Shown here: positions 46,201 through 57,002 of the stretch, in pieces
Position numbering within the stretch: position 1 is the stretch's first letter
How the letters are laid out: every line of letters begins with the position of its first letter
NCBI RefSeq assembly: GCF_037126465.1
Contig: NC_088201.1
Span: 133,948,052 to 134,012,051 of the forward strand
DNA: 64,000 bases
Direction: 5' to 3'
DNA from: Ornithodoros turicata
Lineage: Eukaryota > Arthropoda > Arachnida > Ixodida > Argasidae
The notes under the pieces: model-generated
The model's input: only the letters and a program-made list of their open reading frames with translations
Databases searched by the model: none
Told to the model about the DNA's origin: nothing
Made by a program: the position numbers and the translations under genes

Positions 46201-47806
46201 GAGGTCCCAGTTCTACAAAACGCAGCAATGTTATTTGTTTCCTGCAGTAAACAATGTGAGTATCTCTGATATTTAGGATAAGCTGACTGTGTGACTTATA
46301 AATGACATCAGTCAGTCCTCTCATGCTATATGTCTTACTACAAGTGCAAAGTCACAGAGTGCAAAATCATATGCAGTGCATACATTAATATAAGCGCTGT
46401 TCATTTACAGGTATACGAGACGAAGCAGCAACAACTGCTGGAGGAGCTGCGCCCAGTGCCTTTAACACTTGCTGGTGATGGGAGGTGTGATTCTCCGGGT
46501 CACACGGCCTTCTATGGCACGTATACATTACTGGAGATCACTGCCAATCGCATTGTACACTTCGAGTTAGTCAAGGTAAAAACGTGTATCTTTGCGTGCT
46601 ATGCCAAGTACATTTCAATGCAGAAACTTTATGGGGCCATCAGTGGTAGCAAATTCCTGGTAGAACTCTTTTTGAAATGCTGTTATATTTTTATTGATTC
46701 TTTCTGATTTTACAAAATTTAAACCTGCAAACACAGTCTGGCTATCACATTATGTCACATGCACCTATAAAGCAGCAGATTGAGAACCAATCCACGTGGC
46801 AGTCGGCCCTTTAAACGCTTTAATACCTCACAGATTTTTAGCAGTATACATTGATGAATTCACTGGATTTCTTTCTAACTACTAGGTCACAGAGGTGACA
46901 AGCAGCAACGCCATGGAGAAGCATGGGCTACAAAGATGTCTTGCATTTCTCGAGGTGCATGACATGGTAGTAGACATGCTTGTCACGGATCGGCACACAG
47001 GCATCAAAGCCATGATGAGAGACTTGTGCCCCCACATTAAGCATCGATTTGATGTGTGGCATGTTGTCAAAGGTGAAATCACAGTGAAATTGAAGCTTAC
47101 AGAAAAATTTTACATGTGTGCTTATAACAGGTATCAAGAAGAAACTTCTTGCTCTCGGTCGCACAGCAAAGCATCAGGTGGTGCAGCTGTGGATCGAGAG
47201 TATAGTTCGGCATGCCTACTGGTGCCCCAAAACCAGTGGGGATGATGGTGAACTGTGCCGGGCTAAATGGGTGTCCTTGATGAACGATATCGTTGACGTC
47301 CATCAACACGAAGACCCTCAGTACCCTGTCTGCTACCACGGGCCAGTGTCCCCACCAAGGGAATGGCTGAAGGAAGGTGAGCAATTGAAAATCTATAAAG
47401 AATGATGTGTAGTAAAATTTCATGACATATAATTCCAGAAAGTGAGACCTACATGCGCGTGCATGATATACTGATGGCTCCTACACTTCTGAAAGACATT
47501 CCGATGCTGTCATCTACAAATCAGACATTTTGCCTGGAAGCATTTCATAGCGTTCTCCTTCATTTTCTGCCAAAAACACATGGCTTCTCAGATGCTGGAA
47601 TGCGTGCGAGGTAATAATAGCACTTGAAGGTTATGATGTTATAGAGAAAGAAGCTAGCAAGGTGAAATCACAAGCAATATGCATTGTTTCTTGTCAGAAC
47701 ACAACTAGCAATCTTGCATTATAACGAAAATGCGGACCGCGTCCAGCTGGTGGAAGATGGTGCAAAGCAGTACCGCCTGAAACCATCCAAGGTGAAGAAG
47801 ACGTGA
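43259..47806 (+). CDS. Kolobok THAP-domain transposase (multi-exon, one frameshift)
   Basis: Exon 1 (43259-43612) encodes an intact THAP finger: YCSVPGC, VCSAHF and AVPTIF. Later exons with GT/AG borders and matching phases are 45288-45449, 45540-45801, 46011-46255, 46411-46575, 46886-47072, 47131-47376, 47439-47610 and 47698-47806. They carry the transposase core: FSGTNIAKALRMLKIMG, LAGDGRCDSPGH, SNAMEKHGLQR, VTDRHTGIKAMM, HRFDVWHVVK and WLKE. GDGRCDSPGH and TDRH hold the likely catalytic Asp residues. A frameshift lies in 46011-46070 near a duplicated AGGCTGTGGTCTGA block, and the join from exon 1 to 45288 is out of phase, so an exon may be missing there. THAP binds the ends; the core excises and inserts at TTAA. 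Confidence 0.8.
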
Positions 47807-47959
47807 CTTGCCGTCCCACTGAAAGAAAATGCCACACACAGTAAGCTATACAAACATTAGGCATGCAATGAGAAACATTGTGACTTGGCAAAACATGTAA
47901 TAACTGTGGCCTTGGAATTATATAATTACGGATTTTTCTCATTTTGTGCGGACTACACA

Positions 47960-48115
47960 GTGACACAAACTAATGTAGTTTTGAGTCGCATGCAACGGTA
48001 CCCAACCTTTGAATCGGCAAAAAAGGCACTAGTGTTCAAGGCTCAGCCGGCCCGCTCAACAACGTATGGTGAGAAGCCCACCCTTGCCGATGCTGTTAAG
48101 CAACACAGAGCCAGG
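47960..48115 (+). other. Possible extra 3' exon
   Basis: After the transposase stop an open stretch reads MQRYPTFESAKKALVFKA, followed by TYGEKPTLADAVKQHRAR, and ends at a GT donor-like site. It may be an alternative exon of the transposase or chance. No family is recognised. Confidence 0.3.
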
Positions 48116-49003
48116 TATTTATACTGCAGATGATTATACTCGTGTATCTACTCAGCATTTTACTAAGTTTACAGCGCTGTCTGCAATGCTGAGTACATTG
48201 TTACCTCTTCTGTAAATAGGTTCAACATTTGAGGGACCCCGTGATGACTCTGAAGCCGGCCCCAGTTTTCTTTGAAAGTCCGGCATTTGTCACCTCTCTT
48301 CAAAGAAGACAAGAAAAAAACGGCCCTTATCAGGGCCACCCAAATGTCTTCAACAGAGCCCAGCGCTGCGTTATAAACCCTTGCTAATGAGAAATGCAGC
48401 TGCTGTGCTCAACTGTGTGTGGATTACCAACATTCCCATTGTCCTTATAAAGTGGCAGCTGAGATTTTATGTCCCAACATGTGTAGCTAAGAGGCCACCC
48501 AGTGGCTAGTGTGTTGTTTATTGGCCATTTGTATATTTTTTCTGCGCATCCAGCTCTGTGATGTGTGTATGTGGTGTGGTATGTGTGCGTGGTGATATGT
48601 GTACGTGGTACAGAGTCATGTGGGCATTTTATCATTTCCACGTTTACTTTCAGATAATTTGTATCGCTGCACCGTGCCCTCCGTTGACATTTTCCACCGA
48701 AATGTGCATTACCAGTCACAGTGACACCAATACGCACTACGTCACTGACCAGCATGGCAAATGGTAACCCTCTCCGTAATCACAAAGTACAGCAACTGCA
48801 TGACCTATGTGCATGTCTGCCCCTCTATCAATTTTCATGAAAGCAACATGGACGTACTCAGGATTTTTTACAAGTGGAGCAAAGTGCTTCTGGGGGGAGT
48901 GCGCAAAGCTCATCCGTCTGTTTTCCTTGGAGACGGACGCTGGTGACATGTGGTTGCTCATAGGTTCATATTATAATATCTGAGAAAAATATATATCGGT
49001 ATA

Positions 49004-49866
49004 CAGGGTGTCCCAGAAAACGTGTCATTGAATTATAATAAAAAAAACTACACCACCTAGAATCATGCGGTCAACGGCATTTGTTCTTCTAGGTTCATGC
49101 CACCTCCTGATGTGAAGGTCGTGTAACGTAAGTTTAATTACGTAAGTTTTCGCGAACTGAAGTCTGAAATTTGCCAAGTAAAGGTCACTTTTTTACCCCA
49201 CCAATGTGAAGAGCGTGTCTAATTTATTCAAATTATTGATAATTGACAGGGATATTCAGGGGCTATCCCATCAAAAAAAAGCTAAACATCATGCTCTACG
49301 GAGCTAGCGCGCGACAAATTTTTCAGAAAAATCTTTGTCAGTCTGACGAAAGGAGGTTGGAAACCCAGCTCACACCTGCAACGTAGAAAGAGAACACAGG
49401 TATGGCGTATCGCGTCCGACTTTCGTTGGGATCGCACTTTCCCTCTTCGAATTTCAGGTACTGTTACTTTTTCTTCTATCACTCTGTGGGCTGGACTTGG
49501 AACCTCCTTTCGTCGGACTGAGAGCGATTGCGCTCGAAAAGTCGTCTCGCGTTATGGTTCCGTGCTACGAAAAGCATGATGTTCGGCTATTTTTTCCGAT
49601 GGGATAGCTCGCGAATATCACTGTCAATTATCATGAACTTGAGTGAATTTGGTACACTCTTCATATTGGTGGGGTAAAAAAGTGACCTTTACTTGGCAAA
49701 TTTCCGAGTTCAGTTCGCAAATACTTACACAATTAAACTTACGATACATGACACTCACATCAGGGTTTGGCGAAAACCGAGTAAGAACAAATGCCGTTGA
49801 CCGCATGATTCGAGGTGGCATATTTTTTTTATTATAATTCAATGACACGTTTTCTGGGACACCCTG
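49004..49866. mobile_element. 863-bp TA-flanked foldback MITE (Tc1/mariner-type)
   Basis: Terminal inverted repeats of about 270 bp start with CAGGGTGTCCCAGAAAACGT and lie next to TA on both sides (49002-49003 and 49867-49868). Both arms contain GTCAACGGCATTTGTTCTT and CAAGTAAAGGTCACTTTTTT. The unique middle is about 300 bp and non-coding. TA duplication and long TIRs suggest a non-autonomous Tc1/mariner relative. Confidence 0.93.
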
Positions 49867-49874
49867 TATGGATA

Positions 49875-50760
49875 AGAAGTAAACAAATTTCAGAAGTGAT
49901 ATTGAAGCTCCAGGGAGGGGCCATAACCCCTCCTTGCCCACCCTCTGGGTACAACCATGGAAAGCAACCTATATTGACACCAGACTACAAAGGATCCTAA
50001 CACTGTAAGCCGTGAAAATTTCCGACCTGATTGCTTCAGACAAGTTGCTCCTATATTCATTTGACAAACTATGCACTATTGCGTAGGTGATACCTGCAAG
50101 AAACAATGCATGTGTAGTAGATAAATGCAAAAAAAAAGTGTGTGAGAGAAAGATTTGGAAATTTGCCATGTTCATCAATAGAATCAGTAGCTCCAATCTT
50201 ATGGCATTGCGTGTTTGCGTAAAGCTGTCTATTGGTCATACTGGTATTCTATTGAAGCTTTCCCTATTTGTGGGAATTTCCACAATGTTTTCCTAGAAAT
50301 GTTGATGCAAATAATGAAGATAAGGGCTTGTTCTATGCAGAGGCAAGGTCTTTGCTACAGACATGTGGGATGGCCCTGAAAAGGGCCTTTTTTTCCTTAG
50401 ACGAGGGGTAAGTGAAGATCTCGACGTAGATCAGCTTATGTGGATCTTTGTGTCTGTCATCTCCTCCTGGCACAATGACGATGAATGGAATGCCTCTGCC
50501 CACCAGGTTGACAAGCTTCCAATGCTTCCTGGGGTGGATACCGAGAACAGCATCTTTCAAAAGTCCATCCAAGACCATGTTCTTCCTGCAGTGGTGTTGG
50601 CAACAATTTTTTGTCCCTGTAACCATCCGGTACCAACTAATGGTGACAGGCGCATGTGATGCATAGGATGAAGAGCCAAAATGCTGAAATGTTATCTAAG
50701 GACCGGGGAACATAACATTCTTGAATGCAAATAAAAAGCTGTGTAACAAAAACAATACAT
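49875..50760. other. Kolobok interior between the two genes
   Basis: The segment 50310-50400 (GATAAGGGCTTGTTCTATGC, GAAAAGGGCCTTTTTTT) is conserved in the small copy at 17145-17225, so it belongs to the Kolobok backbone. Frames on both strands (50363-50659 plus; 50626-50333 minus) are open, but I recognise no domain. Confidence 0.5.
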
Positions 50761-50766
50761 TACTTT

Positions 50767-51599
50767 TCACGGGAAGTAGCCTGTGTACGTGGCAGATGGG
50801 AACAGGTTCCGAATAGTGCGCACAACACAGCCTGGAATCTGACGTCTGTTCCTTGGGCCAAGGTACCCCCATATCCAATTGGTGAAACATGCGTATGCTG
50901 TATATCTGATGCACCTGTCAAAAGTAGTTGAAATGCAAGTCAATCCTACGTTTTTTTATATGTGTGTGAGAACAAATGTCGCGTGACGGTCTGTTAAACA
51001 ATCCCTGCAACTCTTGTGCCTTTGTTTCATCCACATATCCCGTATGCCTTCCCGTTCCCAATAATGGAAAATGGATGCGACATACCTGTTGTCGTTCGGA
51101 TCCAGTGGCCGTAGCTCACGGCTGTGTCGCCGATACGGAGCGCCATTAACTATCAAAAGTTCCCGGCGCGTACAGAAGTCGGGGAACAACACATGTTGCG
51201 TGATGCAGCGAACGCCGGCGCCGTTAACAACAGGCACCACGCGATCAACAGCCATGCAACACACATATTCGTCAACCTCCTGCGGCGAGCAGTGGCTACA
51301 CATGCACCTGTAATGATTGTGCGAGTTAGAAGTGGTCACGAAACGACTCAATGTGCACAAAATCGCCCGTATTTACTGTATAACAGTCTTACGTACCTAA
51401 AGTCAATCGGTTGAATATCGTCTACAACTTCCACTTGTTGACCACGTTGTTGTGGCAAAGGGTCAGCCTCGTAAGGATCGTCGATATCCTCGTAATTCAG
51501 CCGATCGACGTCAATGAAATCATTCTCGTCACCGCTGAGCGACAGGGATTCGTCACTATTGCTAAATTCGCTGTCAGACATGACTACGTCGTGCGTCAA
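50767..51599 (-). CDS. P2X7 ballast-like zinc-binding protein, three exons
   Basis: Exons on the minus strand are 51599-51397, 51307-51086 and 50914-50767. All introns have GT...AG borders, the exon sum is 573 bases (191 codons with stop) and the frame stays open. Exon 1 is an acidic, serine-rich leader (SDSEFSNSDESLSLSGDEND). Exon 2 has CMCSHC, VCC, CITQHVLFPDFC and LLIVNGAPY. Exon 3 has YTAYACFTNWIWGYLGPRNR, QIPGCVVRTIRNLFP and YTGYFP. This is the cysteine-rich module that ends vertebrate P2X7 receptors (the 'ballast' domain), without any channel part. It lies in the transposon, head inward from the right end. Its role is unknown; zinc-dependent nucleotide or DNA binding is a guess. Confidence 0.8.
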
Positions 51600-51905
51600 C
51601 TACCTACGACCCCAGCTACTTACAACTGCCATGGCAACCGCGCCGAATGCACACAGCTGCTTTCGTTTCTGCTGAGCCAATGGGCGCACTACCAGAGCCA
51701 CCCGCGGGTCGACGTCATACGTGACGTTACATGAGAGGGAAGCGCAGGTTCCGTCGTCTGCTATTACGATGTGTTTCGACAAATTCCTCGAAAACGGCTG
51801 CGTTATTCCGAATGAAACTTTCACGGTTGTACTTGTAGAGCACTCGTGAATATAGTTTTGGGTAAGTTTCGGAATCGCCCCGGCTGTACGAGACCGTCCC
51901 TTTAA

Positions 51906-51998
51906 ACCCCGTACCTTGTTCCCCTATTGCACCTTGAGAGGTCGCGTTTGACAAAATCACTTCCAAAACGGCACTTGAAATTGACAGTTTTATCAAGT
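51906..51998. repeat. 190-bp repeat array, right remainder
   Basis: ACCCCGTACCTTGTTCCCC through GAGAGGTCGCGTTTGACAAAATC continues the unit broken at 42757. It ends where an LTR begins. Confidence 0.88.
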
Positions 51999-52180
51999 TG
52001 TATAGTTAGGTTGAGTCAGAGAAAGGACTGCAACGGAAGGTTCTTTATTGCCGGCTGGGTGCCAACTGAACTCGATCAGGGTGGCCGAGTAGAATGGTCA
52101 AAGGCTGGCGCGTAACACGAGGGGCGTGCAAAACTCGATGTGCCTGCGCACGGCGCACGCCATCTGTGTCGTCTGCTACA
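51999..52180 (-). repeat. 3' LTR of the truncated Gypsy element
   Basis: It shares GCGTGCAAAACTCGATGTGC and GCCATCTGTGTCGTCTGCTACA with 53498-53553. On the minus strand it begins TGTAGC next to a polypurine tract. AATAAA lies near 52049 on the minus strand. Confidence 0.7.
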
Positions 52181-52189
52181 GGGCCCTCC

Positions 52190-53480
52190 CGCTGGAGACA
52201 GCCCAGGCTGTCCGGCCATGAGACATGCTTAGAGCGGCCGGGCGCAGAGGAGCGGCTGTTGGGAGCGACGGACGACGAGGAACCGGGTGCAAAGGAGGCG
52301 ACAATGCCGGGGTTTTCGAGGTACGCCGGTTTCAGCCGGTCGACCGAGACGGTATCCTCTTTCCCGTTTACCAAAATGCGGTATGTTTTGTCGTTCCTGG
52401 CGAGGACAGGATGCGGTCCGGAGTAAGGCGGAGAGAGGGACTTGCGCACAGAGTCTGTCCGCAGGAACACGTGGGTTGCCGTAGGCAGGTCTTGGGGGAT
52501 GTTGGGGCTATGGTGGGATGCAGCTCTCGACGGGGTTGCCCGCACAATGCTGAAAGAGCGATGAAGGCGCTGAAGGAGGGCCGAAGGTGATATGTCGGGT
52601 TTCGACGGGCTGAAGAACTCTGCGGGGAGGCGGAGTGAACAGCCGTAGACGAGGTCGACGCAACTGCATCCGAGGTCCGGCTTAAGGGCGGCACGAATAC
52701 CCGAGAGCACGAGAGGGAGATGGGAGACCCAGTGATCTCTGTCTTCGTGGGCGATGAGCGCGGCTTTGAGGTGGCGATGTAAACGTTCCACCATGCCATT
52801 AGAAGCAGGATGATAGGACGTTGTGCGTAGCCTGGTGGTGCCGAGGAGGGTAGCGAAAGCGGTGAAGAGCTGGCTTTCGAACTGCCGCCCCCGGTCAGTT
52901 GTGATTTGGGAGGGTACGCCAAAACGCGATATCCACATAGACAAGAAGGTGGCGGCGACAGTTTCGGCTGACATGTCTGGCATGGGGAACGCCTCTGGCC
53001 ATCGAGTGTAACGGTCCACGGCGGTGAGGAGATAGCGATTGCCGGAGGACGGGGGCAGCGGTCCCACTATGTCCAGGTGGACCATGTCGAAGCGGGCGTC
53101 GGGGAGAGCGAAACGTCCTAGTGGGGTCACAGTGTGGCGGTGAGTCTTCGATCGCTGACAGCGTAGGCAGGCACGTGCCCAGGTTCGCACGTCGCTGTTT
53201 AAGGAAGGCCACACATAGCGGTCTGCTACGAGGCGCTGAGGCGCACGGGTGCCAGGATGGGCCAGGTTGTGCAGCGCAGCAAAGAGTGACCGTCGGAGGT
53301 GGGCGGGGACGAAGGGTCTTGGCCGGGGCGTCGTGGTGTCGCAGCAAATGGTGCGGGAAGAACCGGGTACAGGGAAATCCAACAGCTACAAGCGAGGAGC
53401 TCGGGCGGAGGCGCAAAATGCGGAGCTCCTCGTCGTGGGCTTGGGCTTCGGCTATGACGTCAGGCGACGAGGGGTCAGTA
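52190..53480 (-). CDS. Gypsy integrase (pol C-terminus), largely intact
   Basis: From right to left the minus strand encodes an N-terminal segment in one frame ([19 protein letters not shown]) and, after a frameshift near 53400, a long open integrase. The zinc-binding domain has [16 protein letters not shown] and [12 protein letters not shown]. The core has [21 protein letters not shown] and [18 protein letters not shown], so all three catalytic residues D, D and E are present. A GPY/F-like [20 protein letters not shown] follows. The frame continues across the LTR edge to a stop near 52045. Upstream RT and RNase H are absent. The integrase alone might be translated, but there is no evidence for that. 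Confidence 0.85.
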
Positions 53481-53497
53481 GCAGACGACACAGATGG

Positions 53498-53553
53498 CGT
53501 GCAAAACTCGATGTGCCTGCGCACTGCGCACGCCATCTGTGTCGTCTGCTACA
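53498..53553 (-). repeat. 5' LTR fragment with inverted terminus
   Basis: 56 bp identical but for one base to the LTR start at the other end. Bases 53479-53497 repeat its terminal GTAGCAGACGACACAGATGG in the opposite orientation, giving a hairpin with about 23-bp arms. Confidence 0.8.
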
Positions 53554-53797
53554 GTTTAATATAACAGGGTGATTCCATCTCAACTCATGCAGGGTGGTCC
53601 GGACACCATCACCGATTTCCCTTGAAAAAATATATGTTGTACCGCAACACGCATACACACAGGAGCAACAAACATTTTGGCTCTATGTGTTGTGATCCGC
53701 CCGAAAAAAAATCCCAAAGAAATTGACTCTGCGACGGAGCTTTCTGACGGAACGACTTCCTGAGTCGAACGACGGAACGTGAGTCAGAAAGACTCAA

Positions 53798-56700
53798 CAA
53801 CAACAACAACAACAATAAATGAAGAAGTGATGATGACATGGGATGTTTCCCCGTGGTAGCCACAGGACACTACCCCATTTCACAGTGGTTAATATGAGAG
53901 GATGAATTATGGTGAGAAGGAAGCAACGACAGGTCGGAGTTCTGCTTAGAGCTCTTCAAGGAGTCCAGTGGCCTGCATGAAAACAAAAAGGGAGCGAAGA
54001 GCCCGGCACTGATGTTCAGGGGAGCTCCATGGGCCAAGTACTTTGGACAAGCTGAATGGTCTATGGTAGAGGAGTTCAAGTTGGCGTCGAAGTACCCGGC
54101 GTTCACACGTGTACCGCTCACAGTCCTCGATGATATGGGGGATCGTAGCTGGGGTGCGGCAAGCTAGGCACAGCGCCGTGTTACTGTAACCCAGCTTAGC
54201 ACGGAACGCAGGGGTGAAGGCGACGTTGAGTCGTAGACGCCGCAGGACTGTCGTAAAGCTGCGAGGGAAGCCACCTGGCATCCTAAATGATAATGACGGG
54301 TCCACTGCATGGAGGAGCGACCATTGAGTGATGTCATGCAGCCATTGCTGGCGGGCCAAGGGTGACACCAACGCAGACAAGTAGGAGCGCCTATCCCCGT
54401 TGGAGAGGATAATGGGCAGGGCTCTGGAGATACGGTGGGCCGCAGCAGCCGCCAAATCTGCCTCTTCGTTGCCCTGAATGCCGGTGTGGCCGGGGACCCA
54501 CTGTAGGGTCACCCGGTGTCCCTGTTCGCCGAGAACCCTGAGCGCCGTCAGGATACTAACAACCACCGGGGCCAACGAGCCGCGGATGCCCATGGTTCCT
54601 ACACATTGCAGGGCTGATTTTGAGTCGGTGTATATCACCCAGGAACGTTGAGGGTACTTTGAGACAGACTTTAGAGATAACAAGATGGCATACAGCTCCG
54701 CAGAGGTCGACGAAGTGCGATGTGACAGGCGGAACCCACATGATAGTGACTCCTCCGGTATGACAAAGGCAGCGGAGGAGCCATCCGATGTAGACGAACC
54801 ATGTGTGAACACAGCCGTGCGGCCTCTGTAGTTTGTATCCATCATTTCCAAAGTAGACTGCTTGAGAACCGAAACGGGGATCTGGCTCTTCGGCCCCAGG
54901 AGGCCAGGGATGTGTGTCGAGAGGGATGGGCTCGGCAGTGTCCATGGTGCCACTGAAGGGGCGGTCGGGGCAACAGTGAAGTCAGGGATGTTTCCAGATG
55001 TTGCTGTAACACATAGCGAGAGTTTACTGTTCTTCCGCCTACGTAGCTTTTGAACCAGAGGATGACGCCGGTGGTGAGCGAGCAACCGTAGGTAGTGTCG
55101 GATGGTTTCTCTTCGGCGGAGGACATCGATGGGTATTTCCCCGGCGTCGGCGATCACCATCCGTGTCTCAGCGCTGCGCGGGACACCAAGGCACGTCCGC
55201 AGGCTGCGTGCCAGTGTACACCGAAGCTTGTGCTCAGACGTGGCTGATATACCGTGCAATACGGGCAAGCTGTATAGCAGGGAGCCGCGAACCAGAGTTT
55301 TGTGGAGCACAAGAAGATCCCGCTCAGTGCAGCCCCAGCGCAAGCCGGCAAAGTGGCGAATCACATTCCCCCAGCGCTGAGCCTTTGAGATGATGAAGTC
55401 AATGTGCCTTCGCCACGACAGGTTGCGGTCCAGGATAACACCCAGGAACCTGTGAAACTTGACTTGTATGAGGGGGCAATCCCCAATCCGCAGTTGGAAC
55501 CTCCGCATCTCTCTTCGAGTAAACGGAAGGACAGCGCTTTTTTCGGTGGAGATATCCATCCCCGCGTTCAAGAAGAAGTTGTTGATGGCATCCAGTGCTC
55601 TTTGCAACCGACGTTGAATTGCCGGCCGGGACTTTCCAACAGTCCAGATACACACATCGTCCGCATATATGGAGAGATTTACTCTCCTCGGTAGACATTC
55701 CTTGAGATCAACCATGACGATATTGAACAGTAACGGACCTAGGACACTTCCTTGCGGGACACCCTGCGGAACAGCAGTCTTTTCTGTGTCACCCTAGCCT
55801 GTTCTGACAAAAATTTGCCTTTGGCTCGGGAAGTCGGAAAGCCATGCAAGCGCTTGCCCAGGCACTTGCGACCGAAGTAACGCATGCAGAACACCGGGGT
55901 GACTTACGGTGTCATACGCCCGCTTGACGACCAGGAAGACAGCCATCACGATTTGCCTCCGGGCTTTCGCTTCCTCAACAGTAGAGACCAAATCCATCAC
56001 CGAATCCATTGAACTACGATGCCTACGGAAGCCTGACATTTCCTGGGGGAAAACACATCTCCTCTCAAGCCACCACTCGAGCCTGTGCAGCACCATGCGC
56101 TCCAGAACTTTCCCTATGCAGCTGGTAAGGCTGACAGGCCGAAAAGACGCCAGGTCCAAGGGGTGTTTTCCAGGTTTCAGTATGGGAACCACTAGGGCCT
56201 CCTTCCACTGATCAGGGACTTGTCCATCCCTCCATGATTTATTGTAGATCTCTAAGAGGACCAGAAGGCAGGTGTCATTCAGGTTACGGAGCGCAGCATA
56301 GGTGACCAAGTCCGGACCAGGTGACGACTTTTTCCGAGAAAACGCCAGGGCCGCCTTGAGTTCTGCAACCGTGAAGTCTGCATCCATGTCGGGGTCCGAT
56401 GATAGAGGAGCTTGGCTAATAGCGCGCTGTAGCTGCACAACATGTTCCTGAAAGCCTGAACATTTCGCCGCCTCGGAGCTCGCTGCTATGGTCTTGCAAA
56501 ATTCGTATGCAACTTCCTTCTCGGGCTTGGAAATCGAGAGAGACAGAGATCGCAGGGGGTTCTTCGCCGGAGGAGCTTCCCGGAGACTTCGAGCAACGCG
56601 CCATACCTTCGCAGTACTGGTAAAAGGGGTCAGAGACGCACAGAACTGCCGCCATCTTCGTATGTCCACGGCCTTCAGGGCCTTTTGTACCATTACGTTT

Positions 56701-56906
56701 GCACGACGGGCATCCTGAACATCCGTGGGTTGGCCAGATCGCCGAGCCTTTCGCTCCGCCCGTCTCCTATAAGCACGCAAACGCTCCACTACTGGATCTG
56801 TACCTGCATGACCAGCAGCGACCTTAGCAGTCGTAGTGGACGACGTTATGCACCGCACAATGAGATCAGTAATTTCCTCTGCTGTCATTCCCGCCTGCAC
56901 ATCTTT
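53798..56906 (-). mobile_element. 5'-truncated RNase H-bearing LINE
   Basis: A perfect 13-bp target duplication CAGAAAGACTCAA (53785-53797 and 56907-56919) defines the insertion. The 3' end on the minus strand is a (TTG)n tail (53798-53813 on the plus strand reads CAACAACAAC). The minus strand encodes the linker, RT, RNase H and the C-terminal tail, but ORF1 and the endonuclease are absent, a typical 5' truncation. Two long frames (56900-55794 and 55715-53946) cover it, with one frameshift or stop between. Confidence 0.93.
53946..56900 (-). pseudogene. LINE RT / RNase H / zinc tail, two frames
   Basis: Frame one (56900-55794) has SRKKSSPGPDLVTYAALRNL, LKPGKHPLDLASFRPVSLTS, SGFRRHRSSMDSVMDLV and FLVVKRAYDTV, where the catalytic Asp of the usual FLDVKRAYD is Val. 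Frame two (55715-53946) has LSIYADDVCIW (catalytic Asp pair intact), the thumb SLPVLHGISATSE, RNase H with VFTHGSSTSDG (His for the usual Asp), TSAELYAILLSL, VIYTDSKSALQ and WVPGHTGIQGNEEADLA, then RLRLNVAFTP and CLACRTPATIPHIIEDC. RT and RNase H are therefore probably both dead, although long frames survive. Confidence 0.9.
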
Positions 56907-56938
56907 CAGAAAGACTCAAAATATATTGCTAGGATGGG

Positions 56939-57002
56939 ATTTGCGGTAGGTCTGCATCCTGAGCTCTGTCGACAGAGCTCAGGATGCAGACCTACCGCAA
57001 AT
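56939..57002. repeat. Perfect 64-bp palindrome
   Basis: ATTTGCGGTAGGTCTGCATC and its complement meet at GTCGAC (56968-56973) with no spacer and no mismatch. It lies 20 bp beyond the LINE's 5' target duplication, inside the long-TIR element. Confidence 0.95.

Larger units (their letters stand above)
42762..51901 (+). mobile_element. 9.1-kb Kolobok DNA transposon with two convergent genes
   Basis: TTAA flanks both ends (42758-42761 and 51902-51905), and the broken satellite rejoins precisely as GGGTTTAAACCCC-like sequence. The right terminus CGAGACCGTCCCT matches the smaller copy; the left terminus AGGTATGGTCTCGTACC has diverged slightly. TTAA duplication plus a THAP-domain transposase is the definition of Kolobok. 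A multi-exon transposase runs on the plus strand from the left end, and a three-exon P2X7-like gene runs on the minus strand from the right end. A TA-flanked foldback MITE (49004-49866) lies between them. The insert interrupts no host gene. Confidence 0.93.
51999..53553 (-). mobile_element. Gypsy LTR retrotransposon, internally deleted
   Basis: The minus strand contains only the end of pol (integrase), then a purine-rich tract (GGGAGGGCCC at 52181-52190) and a 3' LTR starting TGTAGCAGACGAC (52180 leftward) with an AATAAA near 52049. The start of the same LTR is present at 53553-53498. Gag, protease, RT and RNase H are missing. At the 5' side a short inverted copy of the LTR terminus (53479-53497) precedes pol. 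The outer LTR edge at 51999 is chosen from a TGTATA/TATACA end and is uncertain; no clear target duplication was found. Confidence 0.75.
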
